The notes: generated by a model from the letters alone, not told the origin. DNA of 64,000 nucleotides from Curtobacterium sp. VKM Ac-2865 (GCF_015350905.1 NZ_JADKRZ010000002.1:620001-684000); one strand, 5' to 3'. Shown: positions 50,340 to 61,163, counted from the first letter of the stretch. Translations and numbers: made by a program.

Positions 50340-51403
50340 TGGCTGCCCTCGTCGAACTCCGCGGCGTCTCCAAGAGCTACCGCCGCGCCGACACCGGTGA
50401 GACCGTCGCCGCCGTCGAGGACGTCACCCTCGACGTCGAACAGGGTGAGGTCCTCGGCGTCATCGGGTATTCCGGTGCCGGCAAGTCCACCCTGGTCCGC
50501 CTGGTCAACGCACTCGAACTGCCCACGGCGGGGACGGTCACGGTCGCCGGCCAGGAGCTCACGGCCATCCCCGAGCGGGACCGCCGTCTGGCGCGGCGCC
50601 GGATCGGGATGATCTTCCAGCAGTTCAACCTGTTCCGCTCCCGCACCATCGCCGGCAACGTGGCGTACCCGCTCAAGGTCGCCGGTGTCGGCAAGGACGA
50701 GCGGGACCGGCGCGTGGCCGAGCTGCTCGACTTCGTGGGGCTGCTCGACCGCGCACATGCCTACCCCGAGCAGCTCTCCGGTGGGCAGAAGCAGCGTGTC
50801 GGCATCGCCCGGGCACTGGCGTCGAACCCCGAGCTGCTGCTGGCCGACGAGGCCACGAGCGCGCTCGACCCGGAGACCACCTCGGAGGTGCTCGCGCTCC
50901 TCCGGCGGGTGAACCGGGAGCTCGGCGTCACGATCATCGTCATCACGCACGAGATGGACGCCGTCCGACAGATCGCCGACCGGGTCGCCGTCATGGAGCA
51001 GGGCCGCGTGGTCGAGGTCGGCGACGTGTACGACGTCTTCTCCACGCCGCAGACCCAGGCCGCGCAGCGCTTCGTCCGCACGGCACTGCACGACCGGCCC
51101 TCCGCGGAGACGTTGGTCCGACTGCGGGAACGGCACCCGGGGCGCCTGGTCACGGTGCAGATCACCGACGAGGCCGGGCTGCAGAACCGCATCGACCAGG
51201 CGTTCCGCACCGCGGGTGTCACGGCAGAGCTGGTCTACGGCGGCGTGGGCGAGATCCGGGAGCGTCGGATCGGGTCGTTGACGTACGAGCTGGCCGACGC
51301 CGGGGCCGGCGCTGAGCCTGGGCCTGGGTCCGGCGCCGTCGACGCCGCGGTCTCCGCACTCCGCGCCGCGGGTGTCACGACCGATGAGGAGGACGCACGA
51401 TGA
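50339..51403 (+). CDS. metN: Methionine ABC transporter ATP-binding protein
   Basis: A 354-residue cytoplasmic ATPase. Walker A is GYSGAGKST, the ABC signature LSGGQKQRVGIARAL, Walker B LLLADEATSALD, and the switch His lies in VITHEMD. The C-terminal ~90 residues (from LVTVQITDEAGLQNR) are the NIL domain that binds methionine and inhibits transport. The GTG start overlaps the metQ stop by one base. Confidence 0.94.
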   Translation: MAALVELRGVSKSYRRADTGETVAAVEDVTLDVEQGEVLGVIGYSGAGKSTLVRLVNALELPTAGTVTVAGQELTAIPERDRRLARRRIGMIFQQFNLFRSRTIAGNVAYPLKVAGVGKDERDRRVAELLDFVGLLDRAHAYPEQLSGGQKQRVGIARALASNPELLLADEATSALDPETTSEVLALLRRVNRELGVTIIVITHEMDAVRQIADRVAVMEQGRVVEVGDVYDVFSTPQTQAAQRFVRTALHDRPSAETLVRLRERHPGRLVTVQITDEAGLQNRIDQAFRTAGVTAELVYGGVGEIRERRIGSLTYELADAGAGAEPGPGSGAVDAAVSALRAAGVTTDEEDAR

Positions 51404-52071
51404 ACAACTCCTTCCAGAGCGTGATCGACACGTTCGACGTCTTCCTGTCCTCGGTGCGCGACACCATCGTGATGTCGATCGTCTCGCTGGTCATCGCGGG
51501 GCTCATCGGGTTGGCGCTCGGCCTCGCCCTGTACGCCACACGACCGGGCAACCTGCTCGGCAGCCGCACCGCGTACACGGTGATCAACCTGCTCGTGAAC
51601 CTGGTGCGCCCGATCCCGTTCGTGATCTTCCTCGCCGCGATCGCTCCGCTGTCCCGCGTCGTCGTGCAGACCACGATCGGGGTGCCCGCGGTCACGTTCG
51701 CGATCTCCCTCGCGGCGTCGTTCGCCGTCGCCCGCATCGTGGAGCAGAACCTGCTGTCGGTGGACCCCGGCGTGGTCGAGGCCGCACGGGCCTCCGGCGC
51801 GCACCCGGTGTCGATCCTGTTGACCGTGCTCATCCCGGAGGGCCTCGGGCCGCTCATCCTCGGGTACACGTTCATCTTCATCGGCATCGTGGACATGACG
51901 GCGCAGGGTGCGCTCATCGGCGGCGGAGGCCTGGGCGAGTACGCGATCACCTACGGGTCGCAGCGCTACGACTGGTGGATCGTCTACGTCTCGGTGGCCG
52001 CGATCGTCATCATCGTGCAGCTCGGCCAGTTCGTCGGCAACCGCTTGGCGCGCGCGACGCTGCGGCGCTAG
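51400..52071 (+). CDS. metI: Methionine ABC transporter permease
   Basis: A 223-residue inner-membrane permease with five predicted TM segments. The coupling (EAA) loop ARASGAHPVSILLTVLIPEG is present, as is the MetI-like VNLVRPIPFVIFLAAIAPLS. The start overlaps the metN stop in ATGA. It completes a standard MetQNI importer. Confidence 0.94.
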   Translation: MNNSFQSVIDTFDVFLSSVRDTIVMSIVSLVIAGLIGLALGLALYATRPGNLLGSRTAYTVINLLVNLVRPIPFVIFLAAIAPLSRVVVQTTIGVPAVTFAISLAASFAVARIVEQNLLSVDPGVVEAARASGAHPVSILLTVLIPEGLGPLILGYTFIFIGIVDMTAQGALIGGGGLGEYAITYGSQRYDWWIVYVSVAAIVIIVQLGQFVGNRLARATLRR

Positions 52072-52091
52072 CGCCGCCGGGCCGAACGCGC

Positions 52092-52149
52092 TGAGATCGC
52101 AGTTCGTGTCGCCTCCCCCGTCCCGGAGGCGACACGAACTGCGATCTCA
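52092..52149. repeat. 58-nt palindromic repeat, copy 3 of 5 (perfect)
   Basis: Perfect 25-nt arms, from TGAGATCGCAGTTCGTGTCG inward, flank an 8-nt loop CCCGTCCC. It lies 20 nt after metI and may also end its transcript. Confidence 0.9.
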
Positions 52150-52230
52150 CCCAGGCTGGGCGGGCCGGCGGGCCGGGCCGCGCCGGCGGGCCGGGCCGCG
52201 GCGGCGAGGCGCGGCCGCGCCGCGCCTCCC

Positions 52231-52737
52231 GACCGGTCACGACACCCCGCTCACGTCCGCCGAGCGGTCACCGACCGTCGCTCGGGCCGTCGCGGAGCGA
52301 CGGGCTACGCCCACTCGGCGCTCACCCGACGGGGTGTCCCGACCAGTCGCGCCGGCGCGACGGGGCCGCACCGAGCCTCCCGGCTGCGGAGCGACGAGCC
52401 ACGCCCACTGGCGGTGAGATCGCACTTCGTGTCGGCTCCCTGTCACCGGAGACGACACGGACTGCGACCTCACCGGGCGACGATCCGGACGGGAGGCTCG
52501 GAACACGACCGCATCGCCGCCTGCGGCCCGCCGACCGGTCAGGACGCACCGCTCACGTCCGCCGAGCGGTCACCAGACGTCGCTCGGACCGTCACGGAGC
52601 GACGGGCTGCGCCCACTCGACGTCCACCCGGCGGGGTGTCCCGACCACTCGTGCCGGCGCGGCGGGGCTGCACCGAGCCTCCCGGCTGCAGAGCGACGAG
52701 CCACGCCCACTGGCGGTGAGATCGCACTTCGTGTCGG
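52231..52737. repeat. Tandem duplication of a ~205-nt block at 302-nt offset
   Basis: Copy 1 (52231-52435) and copy 2 (52533-52737) share GACCGGTCA at the start, CTCACGTCCGCCGAGCGGTC, CCGAGCCTCCCGGCTGC, and TGAGATCGCACTTCGTGTCG at the end. The 737-nt gap between metI and the phosphatase-fold gene (52072-52808) has no convincing gene; it is filled by this duplication and three 58-nt palindromes. Confidence 0.8.
52415..52472. repeat. 58-nt palindromic repeat, copy 4 of 5
   Basis: TGAGATCGCACTTCGTGTCG on the left; the right arm is more diverged (GACGACACGGACTGCGACCT). Confidence 0.8.
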
Positions 52738-52774
52738 GTGCGCGGTGCCCGAGGCGACACGGAGTGCGATCTCA
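52717..52774. repeat. 58-nt palindromic repeat, copy 5 of 5
   Basis: TGAGATCGCACTTCGTGTCG with right arm GAGGCGACACGGAGTGCGAT, 34 nt before the stop of the downstream minus-strand gene. Confidence 0.85.
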
Positions 52775-52808
52775 GCCCTGCCCGTGGACCAGGACTGGAC
52801 CGGGCGGG

Positions 52809-53600
52809 TCAGGCGGCGGGGTCGGCCGCGACGGCGTCCGCGGCGGACGAACCGGCGCCGGCTGCGGCTGCGGTCTCGTAGTGCGCCCGCACCAGGATCG
52901 GCCGGTGGTCCGAGATGCCCGCGGGCAGGGTCTCCACGCCGGCGATGTGCAGCCCGACGCTCGTGGCGAAGTCGAAGTGCCCGGTGAACTTGCGGTAGCG
53001 CAAGTACGTCGGCTGGTCCGAGAGCGACAGCGCGAAACCGTGGGACTCGATCTTCCGGCGCAGGTTCGTCTGGAACCAGGGGTAGTTGAAGTCGCCGACC
53101 ATGATCGCCGGGGCCTCGCTCGACAGGTCACGGACGAACTGGTGCGCTGCCTCGATCTGCTTGCGGCGCAGGGAGTTGGTGGCGGTGAGCGGCGACGCGT
53201 GGAACGAGGCGACGATGACGTCGGTGTCGGCCTCGGCGTCGCGGAGGTGCATCGCGATGAGCCGCTCGTGCGCGGGCGCGAGGACCCGGTCGTGCAGGGA
53301 CTTCTGCAGCGAGTGCACGCGGAAGTCCCGGAGCTCGAAGCGGTCGTCGCGCTTGTAGATCGCCAGGCCCAGGCGGTTCGCCTTGGTCGACGCGGCGAGC
53401 GTCAGGCCGCCGATGGACGGCGCCAGGTCGTTGCTGTCGCACTCCTGCACGCAGAGCACGTCCGCCTGGGACGACTCGGCGAGGGCGGCGAGCTCGCTGT
53501 TCGCGGTGTGCTCCCGCAGGTTGTAGCTCACGACGCGGATCGCGGTGGGCTGGACGTCGGTGTCCATCGGGATGGTCCCCTCGTGGTCTGGCACGGTCAT
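52809..53600 (-). CDS. Endonuclease/exonuclease/phosphatase family protein
   Basis: A 263-residue DNase I-fold hydrolase. Catalytic elements are visible: VLCVQECDSND (metal-binding Glu), IMVGDFNYPW (Asp, Asn) and ISDHRPILVR (Asp, His). No signal peptide is present, so the substrate may be a cytoplasmic nucleic acid or phosphoester; it is not ExoIII/XthA itself. The ATG at 53600 follows GGAAGG by 4 nt. The C-terminus is Ala-rich. TACAGT and TACCGT boxes upstream (about 53650-53690, minus strand) are candidate promoters. Confidence 0.85.
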   Translation of the reverse strand: MTVPDHEGTIPMDTDVQPTAIRVVSYNLREHTANSELAALAESSQADVLCVQECDSNDLAPSIGGLTLAASTKANRLGLAIYKRDDRFELRDFRVHSLQKSLHDRVLAPAHERLIAMHLRDAEADTDVIVASFHASPLTATNSLRRKQIEAAHQFVRDLSSEAPAIMVGDFNYPWFQTNLRRKIESHGFALSLSDQPTYLRYRKFTGHFDFATSVGLHIAGVETLPAGISDHRPILVRAHYETAAAAGAGSSAADAVAADPAA

Positions 53601-53703
53601 GCTGCCTTCCTTCCGGAGCCGGGTCCCTGCGTCCCGCTCAGTCTGCCGCCGCAACGGTACTCGGCGTCGTCAAGCAGTTGCTGTGACTGTATCGGGTGGT
53701 GGT

Positions 53704-53728
53704 TTCGCGCGCGTGACGAGCGCGCGAA
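53704..53728 (-). terminator. Hairpin after the third MFS gene
   Basis: TTCGCGCGC and GCGCGCGAA enclose GTGACGA, about 80 nt beyond the MFS stop on the minus strand. The interval 53730-53800 is a GC-only low-complexity run. Confidence 0.55.
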
Positions 53729-53808
53729 CGGTCACAGACGCGCCCGCGCGCCCGCCCCCGCCCGCACCCCCGCTCGCGGCCCCGCCCGCGCGACCAGCCC
53801 GTGGTCGG

Positions 53809-55221
53809 TCAGGCCTGCACGCGGACCCGACGCGCAGGACGGATGGCCTCGCCGGCTGAACGGCTCATCAGGACGCCCTCCACCAGGGCCACGACGAGCA
53901 GCACGGCGATGACCCAGAAGGCGACGGCGTAGGCCCCGGAGCCCTCGAGCCCGGCTCCGGCACGGATGACGACGGCCGCGACGGCGACCCCGAACCCGGC
54001 CGCAGTCTGCTGCAGCGTCGAGGACAGCGTGTTCGCCGGGGTCATGTCGGCCTGCTCGACGTCGGCGAAGGCGATGGTGTTGTACGCCGTGAAGCCGACG
54101 GAGCGGGCGGCACCGCTCACGACGAGGAGCACGGCGAGCAGCCAGAACGGGGTGTCCGGCGTCAGGAAGGCCATCGCCACGACCGTCAGCGCGGCGATGC
54201 CGGCGGACACGATGATCACCGGTCGGTACCCGAACCAGCGGAGCAGCGGGGTCGTCGCGGGCTTGATGCCGAGGTTGCCGACGAAGACGAACAGCACAGC
54301 GCTGCCGGCCTCGAGCGCCGTCCACCCCCAGGCGTCCTGGAACAGCAGCGGCAGCACGAACGGCACCGCGGAGACGGCCAGGCGGAACAGGCTGCCACCG
54401 GCGTGCGACACCCGGAAGGTCTCGAGCCGGAACGCGTCGAGCCCCATGATCGGGTGCGGCGCACGGCGGAAGTGCCGGATGGCGAGCCAGGTGCAGACGG
54501 CCCCGACAACGCCGGACACGACGACGGCCACCACCGGCACGGTGTCGAGCGCGAGCAGGGACGCCATCACCACGAGGGCACCGAGGCCGAAGCACGCGAG
54601 CAGGGACCCGAGCCAGTCGAACGGGACGCGCTGGGGGGCCCGCTCCTGCGGCACGAGCACGAGCGCGGCGACGAACGCGATCGCCCCGAGCGGCAGGTTG
54701 ATCAAGAAGATCCAGTGCCAGGACAGGGTGTCCACGAGCACGCCACCGATGAACGGCGCGATGATCGGGGCCGCCAGGGCGGGCCAGGTCAGGATCGCGA
54801 TGGCCGTGACGAGCTGGTCCTTGCCGGCGCTCCGGAGCACGACGAGCCGACCGACCGGGACCATCAGCGCACCGCCGACGCCCTGCAGGATCCGCCAGAG
54901 CGTCAGGTCGACGAGTCCCGTGGACAGCGCGCACAGCCCCGAGGCGACGGTGAACACCGCGATCGCGGCCGCGAACACGGTGCGGGAGCCGACGCGGTCG
55001 GTCAGCCACCCGCTCACCGGGATGAGCACGGCGAGGGTCACGAGGTAGGCGGTGATCGCGATGCCGATCGCCGCGGAGTCGACGCCGAGGTCCCGCCCCA
55101 TCGCCGGGGCCGCCGTGGCGAGGATCGTGCCGTCGAGGAGCTCCATGAAGAACGTCCCGGCGACGAGCACCGCCACCGCCGTGCTGCCCGTGCGCCGTCT
55201 GGCCGATGTCGTCGTCGTCAT
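53809..55221 (-). CDS. MFS drug exporter, DHA2 family
   Basis: A 470-residue inner-membrane antiporter. TM1 holds FFMELLDGTILATAAPAMGR, motif A is SGWLTDRVGSRTVF, and motif C is ALAAPIIAPFIGG; about 14 hydrophobic segments are present. It is closer to the MdtD-like branch of DHA2. TAGCAT lies 9 nt before the ATG with GGGGGA between, so start and promoter nearly coincide. Substrates unknown. Confidence 0.88.
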   Translation of the reverse strand: MTTTTSARRRTGSTAVAVLVAGTFFMELLDGTILATAAPAMGRDLGVDSAAIGIAITAYLVTLAVLIPVSGWLTDRVGSRTVFAAAIAVFTVASGLCALSTGLVDLTLWRILQGVGGALMVPVGRLVVLRSAGKDQLVTAIAILTWPALAAPIIAPFIGGVLVDTLSWHWIFLINLPLGAIAFVAALVLVPQERAPQRVPFDWLGSLLACFGLGALVVMASLLALDTVPVVAVVVSGVVGAVCTWLAIRHFRRAPHPIMGLDAFRLETFRVSHAGGSLFRLAVSAVPFVLPLLFQDAWGWTALEAGSAVLFVFVGNLGIKPATTPLLRWFGYRPVIIVSAGIAALTVVAMAFLTPDTPFWLLAVLLVVSGAARSVGFTAYNTIAFADVEQADMTPANTLSSTLQQTAAGFGVAVAAVVIRAGAGLEGSGAYAVAFWVIAVLLVVALVEGVLMSRSAGEAIRPARRVRVQA

Positions 55222-55404
55222 GTCCCCCAGATGCTATGCCCGGGTCCGCCACGGCGACGCCAGGCTGACGCCACGACGACGCCGGGTCCCGACCCTGGCG
55301 CGATGTTCTGCATGGTGGAACGCTGGACGCGACGACGTTGTCCTGCGCTCAGCACCTGCACGAACGTGGACCTCGTCGACCGACCGGACGCGACAGGAGG
55401 ATCG

Positions 55405-56660
<1,256 letters not shown>

Positions 56661-56661
<1 letters not shown>

Positions 56662-57509
56662 TGACCACCGTGACCACCACCACCGTGACGACGCCCGACG
56701 CCGAGACCCCGGTCCGCAACGCCGCTCTCTCCCTGCGCCGTGGGCTGCGCATCCTCGACTTCGTCGCCGACCGGACCCGGAACGGCGAGCCGTCCGTGAG
56801 CCTCACCACGCTGAGCGGCGAACTCGGCACGTCGAAGTCCACCGTGCTGCGGCTGACGGCCCCGATGCTCGAGAACGACCTGCTCCGCCGCACCGCGGAC
56901 GCGGGCTTCACGCTCGGGCTCGGGTCGCTGCTCCTCGGCCAGAGCTACCTGGAGGGCATCGACCTGCGCGCCGCCGCGGCCCCCTTCCTCCGGCGCACCG
57001 CCGAGCAGACCGGGCTGACCTGCCACCTCGTCGTCCCGGACGGCACGGACATCGTCTACGTGGACAAGGTCGAGACCCGCGGCACCGTCCGGATGGCGTC
57101 CCGGATCGGGAACCGCCTGCCGATGCGCAACACGGCGTCGGGCAAGGCGATGGTGGCATTCGGCGAGCCGGACCTGCTCGCCCGGGTCCTGGCGACGCCC
57201 GCCACCGCGACGACCGAGCACTCGATCACCGAGGACGACCGCTGGCGTCAGGAGATCGGGCGGACACGGGAACGCGGCTACGGCATCGACGACCGCGAGA
57301 ACGAGCCGGACATCCGGTGCGTCGCGGCGCCGGTGCTCGACCACGCGAACCAGGTGGTCGGCGCCATGAGCATCTCGGGCCTGGCCTCCGGGTTCCGTGC
57401 CTCGGCCGTCCGGGCGCTCGGCGACGGCGTCGTGCGCACCGCCCTGGAGATCTCGGTCGCGCTCGGGTCGTCCTCCGCCCAGCTCGCCCTGGCGAGGAGC
57501 CCGCGGTGA
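56661..57509 (+). CDS. IclR-family transcriptional regulator
   Basis: A 282-residue regulator. The N-terminal winged helix includes ALSLRRGLRILDFVADRTRN and LTTLSGELGTSKSTVLRLTA; the GAF-like effector domain has TGLTCHLVVPDGTDIVYVDK and GYGIDDRENEPDIRCVAAPV. The ATG overlaps the preceding stop by one base (TGATG), and its own stop overlaps the kinase start. It presumably controls this cluster in response to a keto acid or sugar acid. Confidence 0.93.
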
Positions 57510-58489
57510 CCACTGCGCGCGGGGTGCTGACGTTCGGCGAGACGATGCTGCTGCTCGGCGGGCACGGCGCCCTGGTCGGGCTCGACGCGATGCGCGTCGA
57601 CACCGGCGGCGCGGAGAGCAACGTGGCGATCGGGCTGGCGCACGCCGGGGTCCCCGTGACCTGGGTCGGTCGGGTCGGGACGGACCCCGCCGGGGACCGC
57701 GTGCTCGCGGACGTGGCAGCCCAGGGCGTCGAGGTCGTCGGCGTGCGGGACCCGGAGCGGTCGACCGGCATCATGATGAAGGAGCGACTGCCGGACGGCC
57801 GCACGCGGGTGACCTACCACCGCCGGGGCTCGGCAGCGTCGGCGTCCACGCCGGGCGACCTGCCGTCCGGTCTCGTCGAACGGGCCGCGCTGCTCCACGT
57901 CACCGGCATCACGCTCGCGCTGTCCGACACCGCCCGCGAGACCGTGCACGCGGCGGTCGTGCGCGCCGCCGACGCCGGGGTCCCGGTGTCGTTCGACGTC
58001 AACCACCGGCCGAAGCTCGTCGACGACGTCACCGGGCGCGGGTGGTACCGCGCCGTCGCTGCCCGGGCCGCCGTCGTCTTCGCCGGGGACGACGAGGCCC
58101 GGCTCGTCCTCGGCCGCGACGAACGACCCGGTGACGACGAGGCCCTGGCGCACGAGCTCGCCGCGCTCGCGAACGGTACCGCCGTCGTGAAGCTCGGCTC
58201 GCGCGGCGCCGTGGCGTCCGTCGACGGCGTCCTCCACCGCCGCGCAGCCAGCCCGGTCGCCGTGGTCGACCCGGTCGGCGCCGGGGACGCCTTCGTCGCC
58301 GCGTGGCTCGCCGCCGACCTCGCGGGGCGCTCCCCCGCCGAGGCCCTCGACGCGGCCGCCGACGCCGGAGCGCTCGCGTGCACGGTGCACGGCGACTGGC
58401 GACGACCGGACGGCGGCGTGCTCGGACCCGTCGACGCCGCCGCCCACGCTGACGTCGACCACACCGTCCACGACCGCGTCGACCGCTGA
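57506..58489 (+). CDS. PfkB-family sugar kinase, 2-keto-3-deoxygluconate kinase-like
   Basis: A 327-residue ribokinase-fold kinase. VLTFGETMLLLGGHGALVGL and GGAESNVAIGLAHAGVPVTW match the KDG-kinase branch; the catalytic Asp lies in DPVGAGDAFVAAWLAADLAG. With the adjacent KDPG-type aldolase it could phosphorylate and cleave a 2-keto-3-deoxy sugar acid. The GTG start overlaps the IclR stop (GTGA). Confidence 0.9.
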   Translation: MTTARGVLTFGETMLLLGGHGALVGLDAMRVDTGGAESNVAIGLAHAGVPVTWVGRVGTDPAGDRVLADVAAQGVEVVGVRDPERSTGIMMKERLPDGRTRVTYHRRGSAASASTPGDLPSGLVERAALLHVTGITLALSDTARETVHAAVVRAADAGVPVSFDVNHRPKLVDDVTGRGWYRAVAARAAVVFAGDDEARLVLGRDERPGDDEALAHELAALANGTAVVKLGSRGAVASVDGVLHRRAASPVAVVDPVGAGDAFVAAWLAADLAGRSPAEALDAAADAGALACTVHGDWRRPDGGVLGPVDAAAHADVDHTVHDRVDR

Positions 58490-58530
58490 CCGGGCCCCCG
58501 CCACCCATGAACACCACGAGGAAGCGCACG

Positions 58531-59193
58531 ATGACCGACTCCGCACCGAGCACCACGACCGCCGACGCTCCCCGGCGCCACCGGCACCAGGCGGGACCCG
58601 CGATCGCGATCCTGCGCGGTGGGACCGGCGAGCACGTCGAGGACGTCGTCCGCACCCTGGTGGAGGCCGGCGTCCTGGCGATCGAGATCACGACGAACAC
58701 CCCGCGCTGGCGTGAGGGCATCGCGTGGGCCGTCGACCGGTACGGCAGCGGAGCGTCGATCGGCGTCGGGACCGTGATGGACACCCGGCAGCTCGACGAG
58801 GCAGCCGCTGCGGGTGCTGCGTTCGCCGTGAGCCCGCACACCGACCCGGTGATCGGGGAGCGAGCCCACGAGCGGGGCCTCGGCTGGTACCCGGGCGCCG
58901 CGACGCCGACGGAGATCGTGCGTGCCTGGCAGCTCGGTGCCCGGGCGGTCAAGGTCTTCCCGGCCGCACAGCTCGGCGGTCCGGCGTTCCTGCGGCAGGT
59001 CCTGGCACCGCTCGACTTCGTGGACGTCATCCCCACCGGTGGCATCGGGCTGGACGACGCGGCAGACTACCTGGCCGCCGGGGCCGTCGCCGTCGGGCTC
59101 GGGTCGCCGCTCGTCGGGGACGCCCTGCACACGGGCGACCTCGGTGCGCTCCGTGTCCGGGCCGGACAGCTCCTCGCCGGGCTGCCCCGATGA
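58531..59193 (+). CDS. KDPG/KHG aldolase family protein
   Basis: A 220-residue class I aldolase. The Schiff-base lysine is in RAVKVFPAAQLGG, the general-base Glu in AIEITTNTPRWREG, and PTGGIGLDDAADYLAAGAVA is the phosphate-binding region. It cleaves 2-keto-3-deoxy-6-phosphogluconate or 4-hydroxy-2-oxoglutarate to pyruvate and an aldehyde. The ATG at 58531 has GAGGAAG 6 nt upstream; an ATG at 58507 has none. Confidence 0.91.
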   Translation: MTDSAPSTTTADAPRRHRHQAGPAIAILRGGTGEHVEDVVRTLVEAGVLAIEITTNTPRWREGIAWAVDRYGSGASIGVGTVMDTRQLDEAAAAGAAFAVSPHTDPVIGERAHERGLGWYPGAATPTEIVRAWQLGARAVKVFPAAQLGGPAFLRQVLAPLDFVDVIPTGGIGLDDAADYLAAGAVAVGLGSPLVGDALHTGDLGALRVRAGQLLAGLPR

Positions 59194-60752
59194 CGACCGT
59201 CCTGCTCCGCGGCGGCTCCGTGGTCGACGACGACGGGGTGCGACCGGCCGACGTGCTGGTGGAGGACGACCGCATCGCCCGCATCGCACCCGCGGTCCCC
59301 GTGCCGCCCGGTGCCACCGTCGTCGACTGCGGCGAGCGCCTGGTGGTGCCGGGATTCGTCGACGCGCACTCGCACGCCGGTGCCCTCGTGTTCGAACCCG
59401 AGGTGCAGCTCGCGCTCCTCCGACAGGGCGTCACGACGATCGTCACCGGGCAGGACGGCGTCGGTCCGGCCCCGGGCGACGGGTCCCACGCCCGGACCTC
59501 CTTCGCCACGATCGACGGCGAGCACCCGCACCACGACGGCGGCGGCATCGGCGACCTGCTCGCGACGTACGACGGCACGACCCCGCTGAACGTGGCGACC
59601 CTCGTGCCCGCGGGCACCGTGCGGCAGGTGGTCCGCGGCGACGGTCCGGGCACCGCTGCCGCGGACGAGCTCCGCGCGATGCGCACCCTCGTGCGCAACG
59701 GCCTCGACGAGGGCGCGGTCGGACTCTCAACGGGGCTCGACTACGTGCCCGGGCTGTACGCCGACACCGCTGAACTGACGGCGCTGTGCATCGAGCTCGC
59801 CGACGCGGACGCGCTGTACGTCTCGCACATGCGGGGCGGGTACGAGGCGAACGCCCGGGTCGGCCTCGAGGAGATCGCGTCGCTCGTCCGCACCACCGGG
59901 GTCCGTGCGCACGTGTCGCACCTGCACGCCCCGGTCGACCTGGCGGTCGCGGTCCTCGACGACCTGGAGCGGTCCGGAGCGCCGATGTCCTTCGACGCCT
60001 ACCCGTACTCGCGCGGGTGCACGATCCTGTCGATGCTGCTGCTGCCCGCCGCACTGGCGCGGCCCGGCACGGACGACCTCGCGGTGGCCCTGGCGGAGCC
60101 CGCCGGGCGTGCCGGTGTCCGCGCGGCCGTGCTCGACCGGGTGCTCGGACGGGCCGACCTCGGTGCCGGGTGGGCCGACCAGGTCACGCTGTCACACGTG
60201 CCCGCGCCGGCGTTCCACGCACTGCAGGGGCGCACCCTCGCCGAGGCAGCCGACGTGACCGGCTCCGACCCCGTCGACCTCGCCCTCGACGTGCTGGTCG
60301 CGTCGTCGTCGCAGGTGACCGTCGTGATGCGGGTCCCCACGCCGAGGACCGCCGACGAGCTCACGCCGCTGTTCCGCCGACCGGGACACACCGCCGGGTC
60401 CGACGGCATCTTCGTCGGCACGCACCCGCACCCCCGGGCGTACGGCACCTTCGCGCGGTACCTCGAGGAGTACACGGTGCCGGGTCGTCTCAGTTGGGCC
60501 GAGGCCGCGCGCCACCTCGCGACCACCGCGGCCGAGCGCTACCGCCTGGGTGACCGCGGCACGGTTGCTGTGGGAGCGGTCGCCGACCTCGTCGTCGTGG
60601 ACCCGACACGGGTGGCAGCGCGGTCGACCTACGCGCTCCCGATGCGCCTGGCCGAAGGCATCGACGACGTGCTCGTCGCCGGCGTCCCCGTGCTCCGGGA
60701 CGGCGCGCTGACGCAGGCGACCCCCGGCCAGGGGCTCCGCAGAGCCGGCTGA
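59190..60752 (+). CDS. N-acyl-D-amino-acid deacylase (D-aminoacylase)
   Basis: A 520-residue metal-dependent amidohydrolase that frees D-amino acids from N-acyl derivatives. The HxH pair is in FVDAHSHAGALVF; other metal or catalytic residues are in LYVSHMRGGYE, RAHVSHLHAP and TAGSDGIFVGTHPHPRAYG. It starts in ATGA overlap with the aldolase. Together with the PLP lyase at 55405 and the convergent RidA it indicates turnover of N-acylated or free D-amino acids. Confidence 0.92.
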   Translation: MTTVLLRGGSVVDDDGVRPADVLVEDDRIARIAPAVPVPPGATVVDCGERLVVPGFVDAHSHAGALVFEPEVQLALLRQGVTTIVTGQDGVGPAPGDGSHARTSFATIDGEHPHHDGGGIGDLLATYDGTTPLNVATLVPAGTVRQVVRGDGPGTAAADELRAMRTLVRNGLDEGAVGLSTGLDYVPGLYADTAELTALCIELADADALYVSHMRGGYEANARVGLEEIASLVRTTGVRAHVSHLHAPVDLAVAVLDDLERSGAPMSFDAYPYSRGCTILSMLLLPAALARPGTDDLAVALAEPAGRAGVRAAVLDRVLGRADLGAGWADQVTLSHVPAPAFHALQGRTLAEAADVTGSDPVDLALDVLVASSSQVTVVMRVPTPRTADELTPLFRRPGHTAGSDGIFVGTHPHPRAYGTFARYLEEYTVPGRLSWAEAARHLATTAAERYRLGDRGTVAVGAVADLVVVDPTRVAARSTYALPMRLAEGIDDVLVAGVPVLRDGALTQATPGQGLRRAG

Positions 60753-60776
60753 CCGGGGGTCGACGTGCGTGCTGCG

Positions 60777-61163
60777 TCAGGACGCGCTGGGCAGCACCGC
60801 CACGACGTCGATCTCGACGAGGATGCCGGCGAGGTGCGACTGCACGGTGGTGCGGACGGGGTACGGCGCCGTGAAGTGCTTGGCGTACTCCTCGTTGAAG
60901 GCCGGGAAGTCGCGGTCGGAGTGCTCGAGGTGCACGGTCGACTTCACGACGTCGTCCAGGGTGGCTCCGTGCTCGGCGAGGACCGCTGCCACGTTCGCGA
61001 GCACCTGCGCGGTCTGCCCGGCGACGTCGTCGGCCATCGCGCCGGTGGCCGGGTCCTGCGGGCCGAAGCCGGCGGTGTAGACGAAGCCGCCTGCGACGAT
61101 GCCCTGGCTGTAGGGTCCGGCGGGCTTCGGGGCGTTGTCGGTCACGATGGCGGTCTTCGGCAC
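60777..61163 (-). CDS. ridA: RidA-family enamine/imine deaminase
   Basis: A 128-residue trimeric enzyme that hydrolyses reactive 2-aminoacrylate-type intermediates released by PLP dehydratases. Signatures are PKPAGPYSQGIVAGGFVYTA, VVKSTVHLEHSDRDFPAFNE and PYPVRTTVQSHLAGILVEID, with the key Arg in VRTTV. AGGAGG 7 nt before the GTG fixes the start. It converges on the D-aminoacylase with a 24-nt gap and complements the lyase of that cluster. Confidence 0.93.
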   Translation of the reverse strand: MPKTAIVTDNAPKPAGPYSQGIVAGGFVYTAGFGPQDPATGAMADDVAGQTAQVLANVAAVLAEHGATLDDVVKSTVHLEHSDRDFPAFNEEYAKHFTAPYPVRTTVQSHLAGILVEIDVVAVLPSAS

